From NCBI RefSeq assembly GCF_016918855.1, contig NZ_JADKYB010000001.1, positions 620,001 through 684,000 on the forward strand: 64,000 nucleotides of DNA, given 5' to 3'. Source of the DNA: Actinacidiphila acididurans. GTDB lineage: Bacteria > Actinomycetota > Actinomycetes > Streptomycetales > Streptomycetaceae. The notes under the pieces were generated by a model that ran no database searches, was not told the DNA's origin, and saw only the letters and a program-made list of their open reading frames with translations. Position 1 is the first letter of the stretch. Each line of letters opens with the position of its first letter. The translations under genes and the position numbers were made by a program. Positions 25,422 through 34,607 of this stretch are shown here, in pieces.

Positions 25422-26369
25422 TCAGGCGACCGGGAAACGGGCGCCGGTCAGTTCCTGCGAGACGGTCCAGACGCGTTCGGCGTCCTCGCGGCTGCGCGCG
25501 GCGCGGTAGACGGGCAGTTCGGCCGGACCGCCGGTCAGGTGGGCGAAACCGTCCGGGCCGTAGAGGGCGCCGCCTTCGGCCCGCGGGCTCGTCGCCGCGT
25601 ACAGCGCGGGCAGCACGCCGGTGTCGACCTGCTGGACGAGGAAGGGGGTCACCCTTGCGGCGCCGCGGAACATCCGGGTCCGGACCGATTCCCGGCCGCG
25701 GCCCAGGTTCCAGCCGGAGGTCTGCAGGTTGGTGAGGGTCAGCCCCGGGTGCGCGACATTGCTGGTCAGGCCCCAGCCGTAGGCCTGGCTGCGGCGGTCC
25801 AGCTCCAGGGCGAACAGCATGAGCGCGAGCTTGGAGCGGTTGTACGCCCGCATCGCCCGGTAGCGCCGCTCCTGCTGGAGATCGGCCCAGTCGAACCGGC
25901 TCGCGCCGGCGGCCAGCGTGGCCATGGTCGTCACCCGCGCCCGGCCCGCGGTCAGTACCGGCAGCAGGTGTGCGGCGAGCGCGAAGTGGCCCAGGTGGTT
26001 CGTGCCGAACTGCAACTCGAACCCGTCCGCCGTGGTGTGCCGCTCCGGCGGGGTCATCACGGCGGCGTTGTTGATCAGGATGTGCACCGGGTCGCCCTCG
26101 GCGACCAGCGACCGGCCGAGGTCCGCCACCGACGCCAGCGAGGCCAGGTCCAGGTCGCGCAGCGAGACCGCCGCCCGCGGGCAGGCCGCGCGGATGCGCT
26201 CCACGGCCGCCGCGCCCTTGGCCCGGTTGCGCACCGGCAGCACCACTTCCGCGCCCGCCCGGGCCAGGCGCAGCGCCAGCCCGACCCCGAGGCCGTCGCT
26301 GGCACCCGTGACCACCGCCCGCTGTCCCGACAGATCGGGTACCTGGATGTCCGGCTTGCTGCGTGGCAT
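25422..26369 (-). CDS. SDR-family oxidoreductase (WWOX/protochlorophyllide-reductase-like)
   Basis: 315 residues with [17 protein letters not shown] and YNRSKLA (Tyr and Lys present). The catalytic Ser strand reads TTMATLAAG, so the usual Ser is replaced by Thr or Ala. Length and the C-terminal [15 protein letters not shown] match the atypical SDR group annotated as SDR family oxidoreductases near HxlR regulators. The ATG at 26369 follows GGAAGGAA. It is divergent from an HxlR gene, the usual sensor-target arrangement for electrophile or quinone reductases. Confidence 0.85.
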   Translation of the reverse strand: MPRSKPDIQVPDLSGQRAVVTGASDGLGVGLALRLARAGAEVVLPVRNRAKGAAAVERIRAACPRAAVSLRDLDLASLASVADLGRSLVAEGDPVHILINNAAVMTPPERHTTADGFELQFGTNHLGHFALAAHLLPVLTAGRARVTTMATLAAGASRFDWADLQQERRYRAMRAYNRSKLALMLFALELDRRSQAYGWGLTSNVAHPGLTLTNLQTSGWNLGRGRESVRTRMFRGAARVTPFLVQQVDTGVLPALYAATSPRAEGGALYGPDGFAHLTGGPAELPVYRAARSREDAERVWTVSQELTGARFPVA

Positions 26370-26571
26370 GAGGTTCCTTCCGATTCTCGTGTCCGGTCGC
26401 CCGGCTTCCCGGCCTCCAGGCTGCTGGGCAGCGGGCGGCGCAACCACGGTGCGTTTGTCCCCGGATCGCCGGTCCGGGGCTGCGTGTGTACGGGCCGGGA
26501 ACGTGCGAGCCCACCGGCCGGCGCTAGGCTTGGCTTGCGATATGAAAGTCAGGCCGATGGGAGGCGGTTCG

Positions 26572-27093
26572 ATGACGGCCGAGGCGGCGTACCGCGACGT
26601 GCCGTGCCCCATCGGGCGGGCGGCGGACGTGCTCGGGGACCGGTGGACGCTGCTGATCCTGCGCACCGCCACCACCGGGGAGACGCGGTTCGACCGGTTC
26701 CGGGCGGAGCTGGGCGTCGCGGACAACATCCTGGCCGCACGGCTGGCCAAGCTGGTGGCGGCCGGGCTGCTGACCAAGGTGCCGTACCGGGACGGCGGAC
26801 GGACCCGGCACGAATACCGGCTGACCCCCGCCGGAGCGGACGCGCTGCCGGTACTGCTCGCGATGGCACGGTGGGGGGAGCGGCACACCCGTACCACCGA
26901 CCCGTCCGGGCCGATGCGCGTGCTGCACAGCGTGTGCGGGCAGGCGCTGGCAAGCGGCGAGTACTGCGCGCACTGCGGCCGGCTCGTGACCCGCGACGAG
27001 ACCGTGTGGATACGGCCCTGGCGCTCGCCCGAGCCGGTGGCGATGGCGCAGCCGGCGGTTGACGCTCAGGGCGTGGCCGACGGTGCCGCGTGA
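26572..27093 (+). CDS. HxlR-family regulator with C-terminal Cys cluster
   Basis: 173 residues. The HxlR winged helix starts at [20 protein letters not shown] (about 11-30), and its N-terminal Cys is the typical redox or aldehyde-sensing position. The C terminus adds VCGQ...YCAHCGR, three Cys that could bind zinc or respond to oxidants. The ATG at 26572 follows GGGAGG at seven bases; in-frame ATGs at 26542 and 26557 have no ribosome site. Divergent from an SDR gene that it probably controls. A ketopantoate-reductase-like gene follows 93 bases downstream. Confidence 0.85.
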   Translation: MTAEAAYRDVPCPIGRAADVLGDRWTLLILRTATTGETRFDRFRAELGVADNILAARLAKLVAAGLLTKVPYRDGGRTRHEYRLTPAGADALPVLLAMARWGERHTRTTDPSGPMRVLHSVCGQALASGEYCAHCGRLVTRDETVWIRPWRSPEPVAMAQPAVDAQGVADGAA

Positions 27094-27186
27094 GGACCTG
27101 AGCGCCTGCGCCGCGACCGGCCGCGGCGCCGCAGGGAACGGCCGCACGGAACGAACGTCTTGATCGGATACGGAAGAAGGCACGTG

Positions 27187-28134
27187 ATGGAACGGATCCT
27201 GGTGGTCGGCGCGGGCGCCACGGGCGGGTACTTCGGGGCGCGGCTCGCCCAGGCCGGCCGGGACGTGACGTTCCTGGTACGGCCGCCGCGCGCGGAGCTG
27301 CTGCGGGAGCAGGGCCTGCGGCTGACCGGCCCGGCCGAGGACGAGGTGCTGCACCCCCGGGTCGTGACCGCCGGCGAGCTGGCCGAGCCGTACGACATCG
27401 TGCTGATCTCGGTGAAGGCGGACGCGCTGTCCGCGGCCGCCGACGACATGGCACCCGCGGTCGGCCCGCAGACCCTGGTCGTGCCCTTCCTCAACGGCAT
27501 GGCCCACCTCGACCTGCTCGGCGAGCGGTTCGGTCCGGCCGTGCTCGGGGGCGTGGTGCGCGTGGTGACCCAGCTCGGCGCGGACGGCGCGATCGTGCAG
27601 CTCGCCCCCGGCGCCGACATGGTGATCGGCGAGCGGGGCGGCGGCCGGTCCGAGCGGGTGGACGCGGCCGGGCGGGTGCTCAAGGCCGACGGCTACGACT
27701 TCACGGTCAGCGACGACGTCGTGGGCGCGATGTGGCAGAAGTGGGTCTTCATCGCCACCGCCATGGCCGTCACCTACCTGGCCGGCGGGACGGTCGGCGA
27801 GGCGGCCGCCGTGGTCGGCGGACCGGAGGCGGCCACCGCGATCCTGACGGAGGCGGCCTCGGTCGCGCGGGCCGCCGGCCACCCGGTGCCGGGCGGCGTC
27901 TTCGCGGCCACGGACGCCGTCATGACCCGCCCCGGCTCGCCCTTCGCCCCGTCGATGTACCGCGACCTGACCGCCGGCCGCCCCGCCGAGGTGGAACACG
28001 TCTTGGGCGACCTGGTCGCCCGCGCCCACGACCTAAGCGTCCCGGTCCCGCGGCTGGAGCTGGCCGCCGTACGTGGACGCGTGCACAACAACCGCATCGC
28101 GATTGCCGCGGCGCAGGACCGTACCGCCTCCTGA
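27187..28134 (+). CDS. Ketopantoate reductase (PanE/ApbA) family protein
   Basis: 315 residues. N-terminal Rossmann GAGATGGYFGARLAQAG, then VLISVKA and FLNGM typical of 2-dehydropantoate 2-reductases, and a C-terminal helical domain with MWQKWVFIA (the catalytic Lys region) and PSMYRDL. It would reduce a 2-keto acid with NADPH. Whether it is the pantothenate enzyme is open, since no other pan genes are near. GAAGG lies six bases before the ATG. Confidence 0.8.
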   Translation: MERILVVGAGATGGYFGARLAQAGRDVTFLVRPPRAELLREQGLRLTGPAEDEVLHPRVVTAGELAEPYDIVLISVKADALSAAADDMAPAVGPQTLVVPFLNGMAHLDLLGERFGPAVLGGVVRVVTQLGADGAIVQLAPGADMVIGERGGGRSERVDAAGRVLKADGYDFTVSDDVVGAMWQKWVFIATAMAVTYLAGGTVGEAAAVVGGPEAATAILTEAASVARAAGHPVPGGVFAATDAVMTRPGSPFAPSMYRDLTAGRPAEVEHVLGDLVARAHDLSVPVPRLELAAVRGRVHNNRIAIAAAQDRTAS

Positions 28135-28182
28135 GCGCGGGGCCGCCGCCGGGCGCCCGCTCCTGCGGCGATCCCGGGCCCT

Positions 28183-28197
28183 TCCGGGGCACCCGGA
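28183..28197 (+). terminator. Small hairpin after the PanE-like gene
   Basis: TCCGGG/CCCGGA with a 3-base loop, 49 bases after the stop. A TATATT box at 28217-28222 just downstream may be the -10 of the next gene. Confidence 0.45.
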
Positions 28198-28308
28198 GCC
28201 CTTCCCGAATAGCCGATATATTCCTTTTGTCGCTGGGAAGAATGCCCTGAGAAGGACGAGAGGACGAGCGCACCGGACACGGTGCCACACTGACGTATCG
28301 GAGCAGGG

Positions 28309-30714
28309 ATGAGCGCCCTTGCCGGCACCTCCGCGGACCGCGGCTTCTGCCTTCCCGCGGTGGCCGCGGCCGTCGTCGGCCCCACCGGGACCGTACTGCG
28401 CTGGTCCGCGGAAGCGGCCGCCCTGCTGGGCCGGCCGGGGGCCGAGGTGTGCGGCAGGCCGTTCGCCGACCTGCTCGCGGACGGCGGAGCGCAATCCCGG
28501 CCCGGCGGCGCCTACCGCGGACCGCCCCGCGGCGGGCGGGTGGCGCTGTGCGGCGCCGACGGTGAGGTGGACGCCTGGCTGCGGGTGACCGCCCTGGCCG
28601 GCGCGGAGGGGGAGCACCTGGTGCTGATCGCGCCGTACGAGCGGGCCGTCGAATGGGGCGAGGGCACCTCGCTGCTGCGCGCGGTGCGCGGCCAGCAGCG
28701 GATCGGCATCGCCTTGCACCGCACCGACCTGCGCCTGGAGCAGACCAACATCACGCCGGAGATGTTCGGCGGCCCGCCGGTCGCACCCGGCGTCGCCCTC
28801 GCCGACGTACTGCGGCCGCCGGACGCGGCCGCCGTGGAGGCCGTGCTCGCCGACGTGCTGCACAGCGGCGTGCCCGTGCTCGGCTCGAACCACCTGATCC
28901 GGTCGGACGGCGACAGCCCGCCGTACGAGTGGACCATGAGTCTGTCGGCCTTCCGCCTGGAGGACGCAGCTGGGCGGCCCTCGGGAGTGGCCGCCGTCAT
29001 GTACGACGTCAGCGAGCAGGAACGCGTCCGCCGGCACCGCGAACTGCTGCACCGCGCCGCCGAGCGCATCGGATTCTCGCTGGACGTCCGCCACATCGCG
29101 CGGGCCCTGGCCGACGTGGTCGCCGAGGTCGGCAGCCTGGTGACCGTGGACCTGGCCGCACCGGTGCTCGACGGCAACGAGCCGTCCCCCGCGTTCGGCG
29201 GGAACCCCCCGCTGGTCCGGGTCGCGGTGGCCGGCGCGGACGGCACCTGGCCGCCGGACCTGCTGAACGTGGGGGAGCGCTATCCGGACCTTCCGGAGAG
29301 CCCCGAGATCAAGCTGATCGGGGAAGGCAGATCGATCACCCTCGCCCGGGAGGACGTCGCGCGGGCCCTCGGCCACGATCCCGGGCTCTGCCGCACCTTG
29401 CTGCCGCCGCAGGCCCAATGGGCCGTGGTCTCCCCGCTGTTCGCCCGCGGGACCATGTTCGGCAGCCTGACCACCTGGCGGGACGAGCCGTCGGCCCCCT
29501 TCGACGAGCACGATGTGGAACTGCTCGCCGAGATCAGCTCGCGCGCCGCCCTCGGCATCGACAACGCCCGCCGCTACACCCATGAGCACAAGGCCGCCGT
29601 CGCCCTGCAGCAGAGCCTGCTGCCGCGTGCGGTGACCAACACCTCCGCGGTGCGAACGGCCGGCGTCTACCGCCCGGCCCGCGGCGGTGCCGGTGTGGGC
29701 GGCGACTGGTTCGACGTCATCCCGCTGCCCTCGTTGCGGGTCGCCTTCGTCGTCGGCGACGTCTTCGGCCACGGCCTGTCCGCCGCGGCCACCATGGGCC
29801 GGCTCCGCACCGCCGTGCAGACCTTCGCCGCCCTCGAACTCGAACCCGCCGAGGTTCTGGGGCACATGGCCGACCTGGTGCAGCGCATCGCCGCCGAGAG
29901 GCCGTTCCAGGACCGCGACATGGTGGGCGCCACCTGCATGTACGCCGTGTACGACCCGGCGACCTGCCAGTGCGTCGTGGCCAACGCCGGCCAGCCGCCG
30001 CCCGTCCTGGTCCGGCCGGACGGCGCCGCCGAAACCCTGTCGGTGCCTCCCGGACCGCCGCTCGGAGTGGCCGGCGAGCCGTTCACCTCCGTCACCTTCG
30101 ACGTGCCCGAGGCGAGCGTGCTGGCCCTCTTCACCGACGGGCTGCTCGACCTCGACGCCTACGCCGGCCCGGACGGTCCCCTCAGGCTGGGCGAGGCCAT
30201 CGCGGCGCGGCGCCGGCAGGAGGGCGGAGGCGGCCTGGCGGACACCGGCGGCGAGCTGCTGTCCGAGCAGCAGGGCGGCCGGCCCCGGGACGACGTGGCC
30301 CTGCTGCTCGCGCGCACCGCCGCGATCGACCCGGCCAACATGGCGAGCTGGGAATTCCCCGCCGACGCCGAGTCGGTGGCGGCCGGCCGGTCCGCCGCGG
30401 TCCGGCAACTGGACAAGTGGGGCCTGGACGACCTGGCCTTCAACACCGAGCTCGTGGTCAGCGAACTGATCACCAACGCCATGCGCTACGCCGGCGGACC
30501 CGTGCAACTGCGGCTGATCCGGGACAAGATGCTCATCTGCGAGGTCGCCGACCCCAGCAACACCCAGCCCCGGCTGACCCGCGCCGCCTCCACCGACGAG
30601 GGCGGCCGCGGCCTGTTCATCGTCGCCCAGTGCACGGCCCGCTGGGGTTGCCGGTACGGGCAGCGCGGCAAGACGATCTGGACCGAACTGCCCATCACGG
30701 CCGAGGCGTCCTGA
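28309..30714 (+). CDS. PAS-GAF-SpoIIE phosphatase with anti-sigma ATPase domain
   Basis: 801 residues: PAS-like regions (about 15-105 and 125-240), GAF domain (about 250-440), SpoIIE/PP2C phosphatase and a C-terminal RsbW-type HATPase. The phosphatase carries GGDWFDVIPLP near 464, VVGDVFGHG near 482 and LFTDGLLD near 607. The HATPase carries the N box SELITNAMRYAGG near 718 and the G box DEGGRGLFIV near 762. Phosphatase and kinase modules in one chain are a common Streptomyces design that can both phosphorylate and dephosphorylate anti-anti-sigma proteins in response to sensed signals. No partner is encoded next to it. Cytoplasmic; no membrane segment seen. Confidence 0.92.
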   Translation: MSALAGTSADRGFCLPAVAAAVVGPTGTVLRWSAEAAALLGRPGAEVCGRPFADLLADGGAQSRPGGAYRGPPRGGRVALCGADGEVDAWLRVTALAGAEGEHLVLIAPYERAVEWGEGTSLLRAVRGQQRIGIALHRTDLRLEQTNITPEMFGGPPVAPGVALADVLRPPDAAAVEAVLADVLHSGVPVLGSNHLIRSDGDSPPYEWTMSLSAFRLEDAAGRPSGVAAVMYDVSEQERVRRHRELLHRAAERIGFSLDVRHIARALADVVAEVGSLVTVDLAAPVLDGNEPSPAFGGNPPLVRVAVAGADGTWPPDLLNVGERYPDLPESPEIKLIGEGRSITLAREDVARALGHDPGLCRTLLPPQAQWAVVSPLFARGTMFGSLTTWRDEPSAPFDEHDVELLAEISSRAALGIDNARRYTHEHKAAVALQQSLLPRAVTNTSAVRTAGVYRPARGGAGVGGDWFDVIPLPSLRVAFVVGDVFGHGLSAAATMGRLRTAVQTFAALELEPAEVLGHMADLVQRIAAERPFQDRDMVGATCMYAVYDPATCQCVVANAGQPPPVLVRPDGAAETLSVPPGPPLGVAGEPFTSVTFDVPEASVLALFTDGLLDLDAYAGPDGPLRLGEAIAARRRQEGGGGLADTGGELLSEQQGGRPRDDVALLLARTAAIDPANMASWEFPADAESVAAGRSAAVRQLDKWGLDDLAFNTELVVSELITNAMRYAGGPVQLRLIRDKMLICEVADPSNTQPRLTRAASTDEGGRGLFIVAQCTARWGCRYGQRGKTIWTELPITAEAS

Positions 30715-30774
30715 GGCCGTCCGGCCGTAACGCGAAGCGGCCGCCGGCCCGGCCCGGGTCTTCCGGTCCCGCGA

Positions 30775-31485
30775 TCAGCCGTGCAGCGGGACGTAGACGG
30801 CCAGGCACACCCCGGCGCCGATGGCGAAGCCGACCACGGTCTGGGCGCGGGTGTGGTCGGCCAGCGCCACCCGGGACCAGCCGGTCAGGACGGACGCGGC
30901 GAGCAGCAGGGGGAGCGGCCCGGGCCCGTACAGGGCGGTGAGGATCACGGTCGCGGCCCCGGCGACCGCGGTGTGGCCGGACACCTTCCACCACACGGTG
31001 ACGACGCCGCCCGCGGTCAGGCCCGCCGCGGTGGCCGCGACCAGCGCCACCAGATCGCGCGGCGCGCCCAGCGGCGGCAGCGACGCGAGGACGGCGAGCG
31101 CGGAGGCGACGGCCACCGTCAGCGGTACGGCACGCTGCCGCCGTACGCGTACGTGCAGATCCGTGTACCGGCCGGCCCGCACTCCCGCCACCACCACGCC
31201 CAACGGCACCCCGACCATCACGCACGCCGCCGCCAGCGCCCACCCGATCCCGGCCCGCCCGCCGCCGTGCCACCCGACGGTCAGCAGCAGCGCCAGCAGG
31301 ACGTTGGCGGGGGCGAGGACATCGGTCACGGTCCGGGCGAGACGGCGCGCGGCGCTTCGGGCGGCGCGAGGGCCGCCGGCGGCGGTGCCGGCGGGCTCGG
31401 GTCCGGCGACGGCCGCCACCGGCACTGCGGGACCCGGGGCGGGGGCGGGGTCAGGCCGGTCCCGGCCGGCTCTCGACTCGATCAC
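30775..31485 (-). CDS. PAP2-like membrane phosphatase
   Basis: 236 residues with about five hydrophobic segments. It keeps the PAP2 motifs VSGHTAVAG (motif 2) and GWSRVALADHTRAQTVVG (motif 3); motif 1 (RVRRQRAVPL) is a weak match. The family dephosphorylates lipid phosphates such as undecaprenyl pyrophosphate. I chose the GTG at 31485 because a CATAAT box (complement of 31492-31497) sits six bases upstream and codon bias drops before it; an ATG at 31617 would add 44 Pro/Asp-rich residues. The start is the main uncertainty. Confidence 0.75.
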   Translation of the reverse strand: MIESRAGRDRPDPAPAPGPAVPVAAVAGPEPAGTAAGGPRAARSAARRLARTVTDVLAPANVLLALLLTVGWHGGGRAGIGWALAAACVMVGVPLGVVVAGVRAGRYTDLHVRVRRQRAVPLTVAVASALAVLASLPPLGAPRDLVALVAATAAGLTAGGVVTVWWKVSGHTAVAGAATVILTALYGPGPLPLLLAASVLTGWSRVALADHTRAQTVVGFAIGAGVCLAVYVPLHG

Positions 31486-31654
31486 CCCGGCATTATGCGG
31501 GCCGTCGCCCACGGCCTCGTCGCCCGGTCGAGCGCCCGGCCTCGGATCGGGCCCCGCGAACGCGCCATGCGGGCCCGGCGAATCGCGTGTGCGGAGATCA
31601 AGCGCAAGGTCCATCATGGGGGTTCACGCCGTACGGGGTCCTGGGGGAAATGCG

Positions 31655-32500
31655 ATGGCGAGGGGGATGCGTGCCGCGATCGGCGCGGTGAGCGCGTCGG
31701 TGGTGCTGGCGGTCGCGGTGAGCGGATGCGGCGGAGGGCACGGGGCGAAGGCCGGCGAGCGCCCGGCGACCGGCGCACCGGCCACGTCCGGCGCCGGCAC
31801 GTCCGTACCGACCACGTCCGTACCGGTCACCCACCCGGCGCCGACGACCACCGGACCCGTACCCGTACCCTCGGCCACCGGGACACCCCTGCCGGTGCCG
31901 GTCTTCGGCTCCGCCGTCCCGGTGCTGACCGCACAGCAGCTGAAGGCCGCGACCTTCCGGGACGGCTCCGTGTCCGTGGCGTACGGCATGCCGGTGACGG
32001 ACCTGAAGTCCCCCGGGACCGTCAAGCGCCGGCCGGTCGCCCCGGCCGCCTGCGATCACGTCATGGCGATCGCCGAGGCCGACACGGCGCCCGCCGGGGT
32101 GAGCCAGCTGATCAACTGGAGGACGGACATCTACCCGGGCGGCACGGTCGTCGGCGCCTATCCGCCCGGGGGCGCGCGGCAGGTCTTCCGGGCGCTGACC
32201 GCCGACCTGGCCCTGTGCCGGGCGGTCTCGGGTACCGACTACGGCGGTGCGAAATTCACGAACCGCATCGTTGTCGAACCGCGGCCCGCGGTGGGCGCGC
32301 AGGCCGTGCGGTTCGACGAAGTGGCCCACCTGCCGGACGGGGACGTGCGGTACAACGAGTGGACCGCGGTCCGCGTCGGCGACGTCGTCGTCTCCTTCGA
32401 GATGACCGACATCGGCCGCCGCACCCCCTTCCCGCCCGCCCTGGTCACCGAGCAGGTGCGGCGGCTCGCCGACGCCCAGCGCTCCGCGTCCCGCGGGTAG
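31655..32500 (+). CDS. Secreted lipoprotein of unknown function
   Basis: 281 residues. The signal peptide ends in a lipobox (VAVSGC). A Thr/Pro/Val-rich linker (about 27-80) precedes a globular domain (about 90-275) containing DIYPGGTVVGAY, two Cys and VRYNEWTAVRVGDVVVSFEM. The globular part loosely resembles the extracellular sensor domain of mycobacterial PknH/LppH proteins. GGGGGA lies six bases before the ATG at 31655. Divergent from the PAP2-like gene and convergent with the GH27 gene. Confidence 0.75.
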   Translation: MARGMRAAIGAVSASVVLAVAVSGCGGGHGAKAGERPATGAPATSGAGTSVPTTSVPVTHPAPTTTGPVPVPSATGTPLPVPVFGSAVPVLTAQQLKAATFRDGSVSVAYGMPVTDLKSPGTVKRRPVAPAACDHVMAIAEADTAPAGVSQLINWRTDIYPGGTVVGAYPPGGARQVFRALTADLALCRAVSGTDYGGAKFTNRIVVEPRPAVGAQAVRFDEVAHLPDGDVRYNEWTAVRVGDVVVSFEMTDIGRRTPFPPALVTEQVRRLADAQRSASRG

Positions 32501-32524
32501 CCCGGCCCGGAAGCCCGGGCCGGG
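32501..32524. terminator. Hairpin between lipoprotein and GH27 genes
   Basis: Perfect 10-base arms CCCGGCCCGG (32501-32510) and CCGGGCCGGG (32515-32524), loop AAGC, directly after the lipoprotein stop. Confidence 0.8.
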
Positions 32525-32530
32525 GAGCTG

Positions 32531-34294
32531 TCACGCCGCCGGATAGCTCCACTTCTGGTTGCTCTGGCCGTTGCAGTCCCAGATGATCAGGCGGGTGCCG
32601 TCGCCCGTGCCCGCGCCCGCCGCGTCCAGGCAGCGGCCCGAGGCAGGGTTGCGGATGGTGCCGTCGCCCGGGGTGGTCCACTGCTGGTTGCCGCCGCCGT
32701 TGCAACTCCACAGTTCGACGTTCGTGTTGTTCGCGGTGCCGCCGCCCGTGACATCCAGGCACTTGCCGAGCGACTGGAAGGTGCCGCCGGTACGGGTCCA
32801 GGTCTGGTTCGTGCCGCCGTTGCAGGTGTAGAGGGTCACGGTGGCGCCGTCGGCGGTGTTGCCGCCGTTGACGTCCATGCACTTGCCCGACCCGGCGCCG
32901 GTCACCGGACCGCTGCCGCCCGGCCCCGCGATGCCGGCCCCGGTGAGCTTGACCAGCCGGGACCCGTGCGCGGGCACCGAGTTCGCGGTCCAGCTCCCGG
33001 TGGCGGTGCCCAGGTCGGCCCGGGCGGCCAGATCCCGTACGGAGGCGCTGCCGGTCAGGCCCAGCGAGCTGAAGGCGACACTGACCGTCGCGGCGGCGGA
33101 ACCGGTGTTGAACACGCCGACCACCGTGCTGCCGTCCGGCAGCCGCTTCGCCCAGACCTGCTGGCCACCACCGCTGACCTGGGTCGGGACGACGCCCGAC
33201 TGGTCGACGGCGATCACCTCGGGATTCGTCAGGATCGCCTGCGCCTTGGCGTCCTCGAACCAGACGTCGCCGCCGACGTACAGCGGCGCCGAGGCCATCG
33301 ACCAGAAGTTCATCACCGTCTGCCGCTCGGTGTCGTTCAGCCCGTCCTGCACGCCGGAGCCGGTGTTGTTGTTGATCGGCATCGAGTCCAGGTCCGGCCA
33401 GTAGTTGCCGCCCACATGGCCGAGCCAGGCCGGCAGGTCGGCGAACCGGGCGCTGACCGAGCTGTTCCAGGACGAGATCGTGTCGCAGTAGCACTCGACG
33501 TCGGTGTCCACCCGGACCCCGTTGACGTACGGGCGCAGCGCGTCGGCCTCGGCGACCGGCACCGGCCAGCCGCTGGCGGTCAGGTAGATCGGCCGGCCGG
33601 AGCGGTCGATGGCCCGGGACCAGACGGCGAGATTGTCGGCCGGCACGTCCGCGGTGGTCGCGCCGCCGTTCAGGTGCTGCCCGTCCACCTTGATCAGGTC
33701 CACGCCCCAGGAGGCGAAGGTGCTCACCACCGCGTCGTAGTACGGCTGGGTGCAGGAGTTGGTGTAGTCGACCGCGTAATCCGTGCCGCTGCCCCACCCG
33801 TTGGGCACCTGGGTCAGCGGCTGACGGACGATGTCCCTGGTGTGGCACGAGGTGCCGGGAATGGGCGCGTTGGCGTCGTAGGCCGCGCCGGGCAGGCCGA
33901 CCACGTCGTAGATCCCGGCCTTGAGCCCCTTGCCGTGGATGTAGTCGACGACCGCCTTGATCCCGTCGGGGAAGCGGCCGGTGTCGGCCTTGGGCACGCC
34001 TTTGCCGTCGACGCCGCTGCTCCAGCCGGAGTCCAAGTTGAGGTAGCTGTAGCCGGCCGGCAGCAGCTTGGCGGCGAGCGTGTCGGCGGCGTTCTTCACG
34101 TTCTGCTCGGTCAGCCAGCCCGAGCCGTACCCGGGGTGCGTGGAGGACTCCACGCTCCAGGTGCTGAAGCCCATGAACGGCTTGGCGCCGATGTCGCTCT
34201 TGGCCTGGGCCGGCGCGCCGGGCAGGACCAGCAGGGCGCCGGACGCGACCAGTGCCAGGGGCAGCGCCCGGCTCAGGGCCCTTCGCAGGTGCAT
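32531..34294 (-). CDS. Secreted GH27 glycosidase with ricin-type lectin domain
   Basis: 587 residues. Signal peptide (1-31), GH27 (beta/alpha)8 domain with GFSTWSVESS, LNLDSGW and the nucleophile region DLIKVDGQH (Asp204); the acid/base region is VRVDTDVECYC (probably Asp265). A small beta domain follows, then a ricin-B/CBM13 trefoil (about 455-587) with NQTW, NQQW and NQKW repeats. Classical alpha-galactosidases have KYDNC at the nucleophile, so KVDGQ suggests another GH27 specificity, such as beta-L-arabinopyranosidase or an isomalto-dextranase-like activity. GGAGG lies seven bases before the ATG. Confidence 0.85.
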   Translation of the reverse strand: MHLRRALSRALPLALVASGALLVLPGAPAQAKSDIGAKPFMGFSTWSVESSTHPGYGSGWLTEQNVKNAADTLAAKLLPAGYSYLNLDSGWSSGVDGKGVPKADTGRFPDGIKAVVDYIHGKGLKAGIYDVVGLPGAAYDANAPIPGTSCHTRDIVRQPLTQVPNGWGSGTDYAVDYTNSCTQPYYDAVVSTFASWGVDLIKVDGQHLNGGATTADVPADNLAVWSRAIDRSGRPIYLTASGWPVPVAEADALRPYVNGVRVDTDVECYCDTISSWNSSVSARFADLPAWLGHVGGNYWPDLDSMPINNNTGSGVQDGLNDTERQTVMNFWSMASAPLYVGGDVWFEDAKAQAILTNPEVIAVDQSGVVPTQVSGGGQQVWAKRLPDGSTVVGVFNTGSAAATVSVAFSSLGLTGSASVRDLAARADLGTATGSWTANSVPAHGSRLVKLTGAGIAGPGGSGPVTGAGSGKCMDVNGGNTADGATVTLYTCNGGTNQTWTRTGGTFQSLGKCLDVTGGGTANNTNVELWSCNGGGNQQWTTPGDGTIRNPASGRCLDAAGAGTGDGTRLIIWDCNGQSNQKWSYPAA

Positions 34295-34607
34295 GACGGA
34301 ACCTCCGGTACGGGACCGGGCACGTCGTCCGCGCGCGCTGACCGGTCCGGGGGGGGTGGGGGCTCGTACGGGTCCTCGCCGAGGGTTCCGGACGGCCGCG
34401 GCGGCTTCGGGTACGAGGGCGTGCTGCATGGTTGCGTGGACATGACATTCTGGCAGGTCTTGGGGCCGGGCCGCAGCCCGCAGGAGTGCTCCTCCGTGTC
34501 ACGACGTCGGACCGCACCCGGTCCGTCCGTATGCCCGTCCGCACGCCCGTTTGCGAATCTGTCCGCAAGGGCGACGGCACCAGCTTCTCGCGTGAATGCC
34601 AGGCGCT
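34295..34607. other. Intergenic region upstream of the GH27 gene
   Basis: Must hold the GH27 promoter, but I find no convincing -35/-10 pair. Around 34520-34570 there is an imperfect tandem repeat of about 12 bases (GTCCGTATGCCC, GTCCGCACGCCC and decayed copies). Confidence 0.4.
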
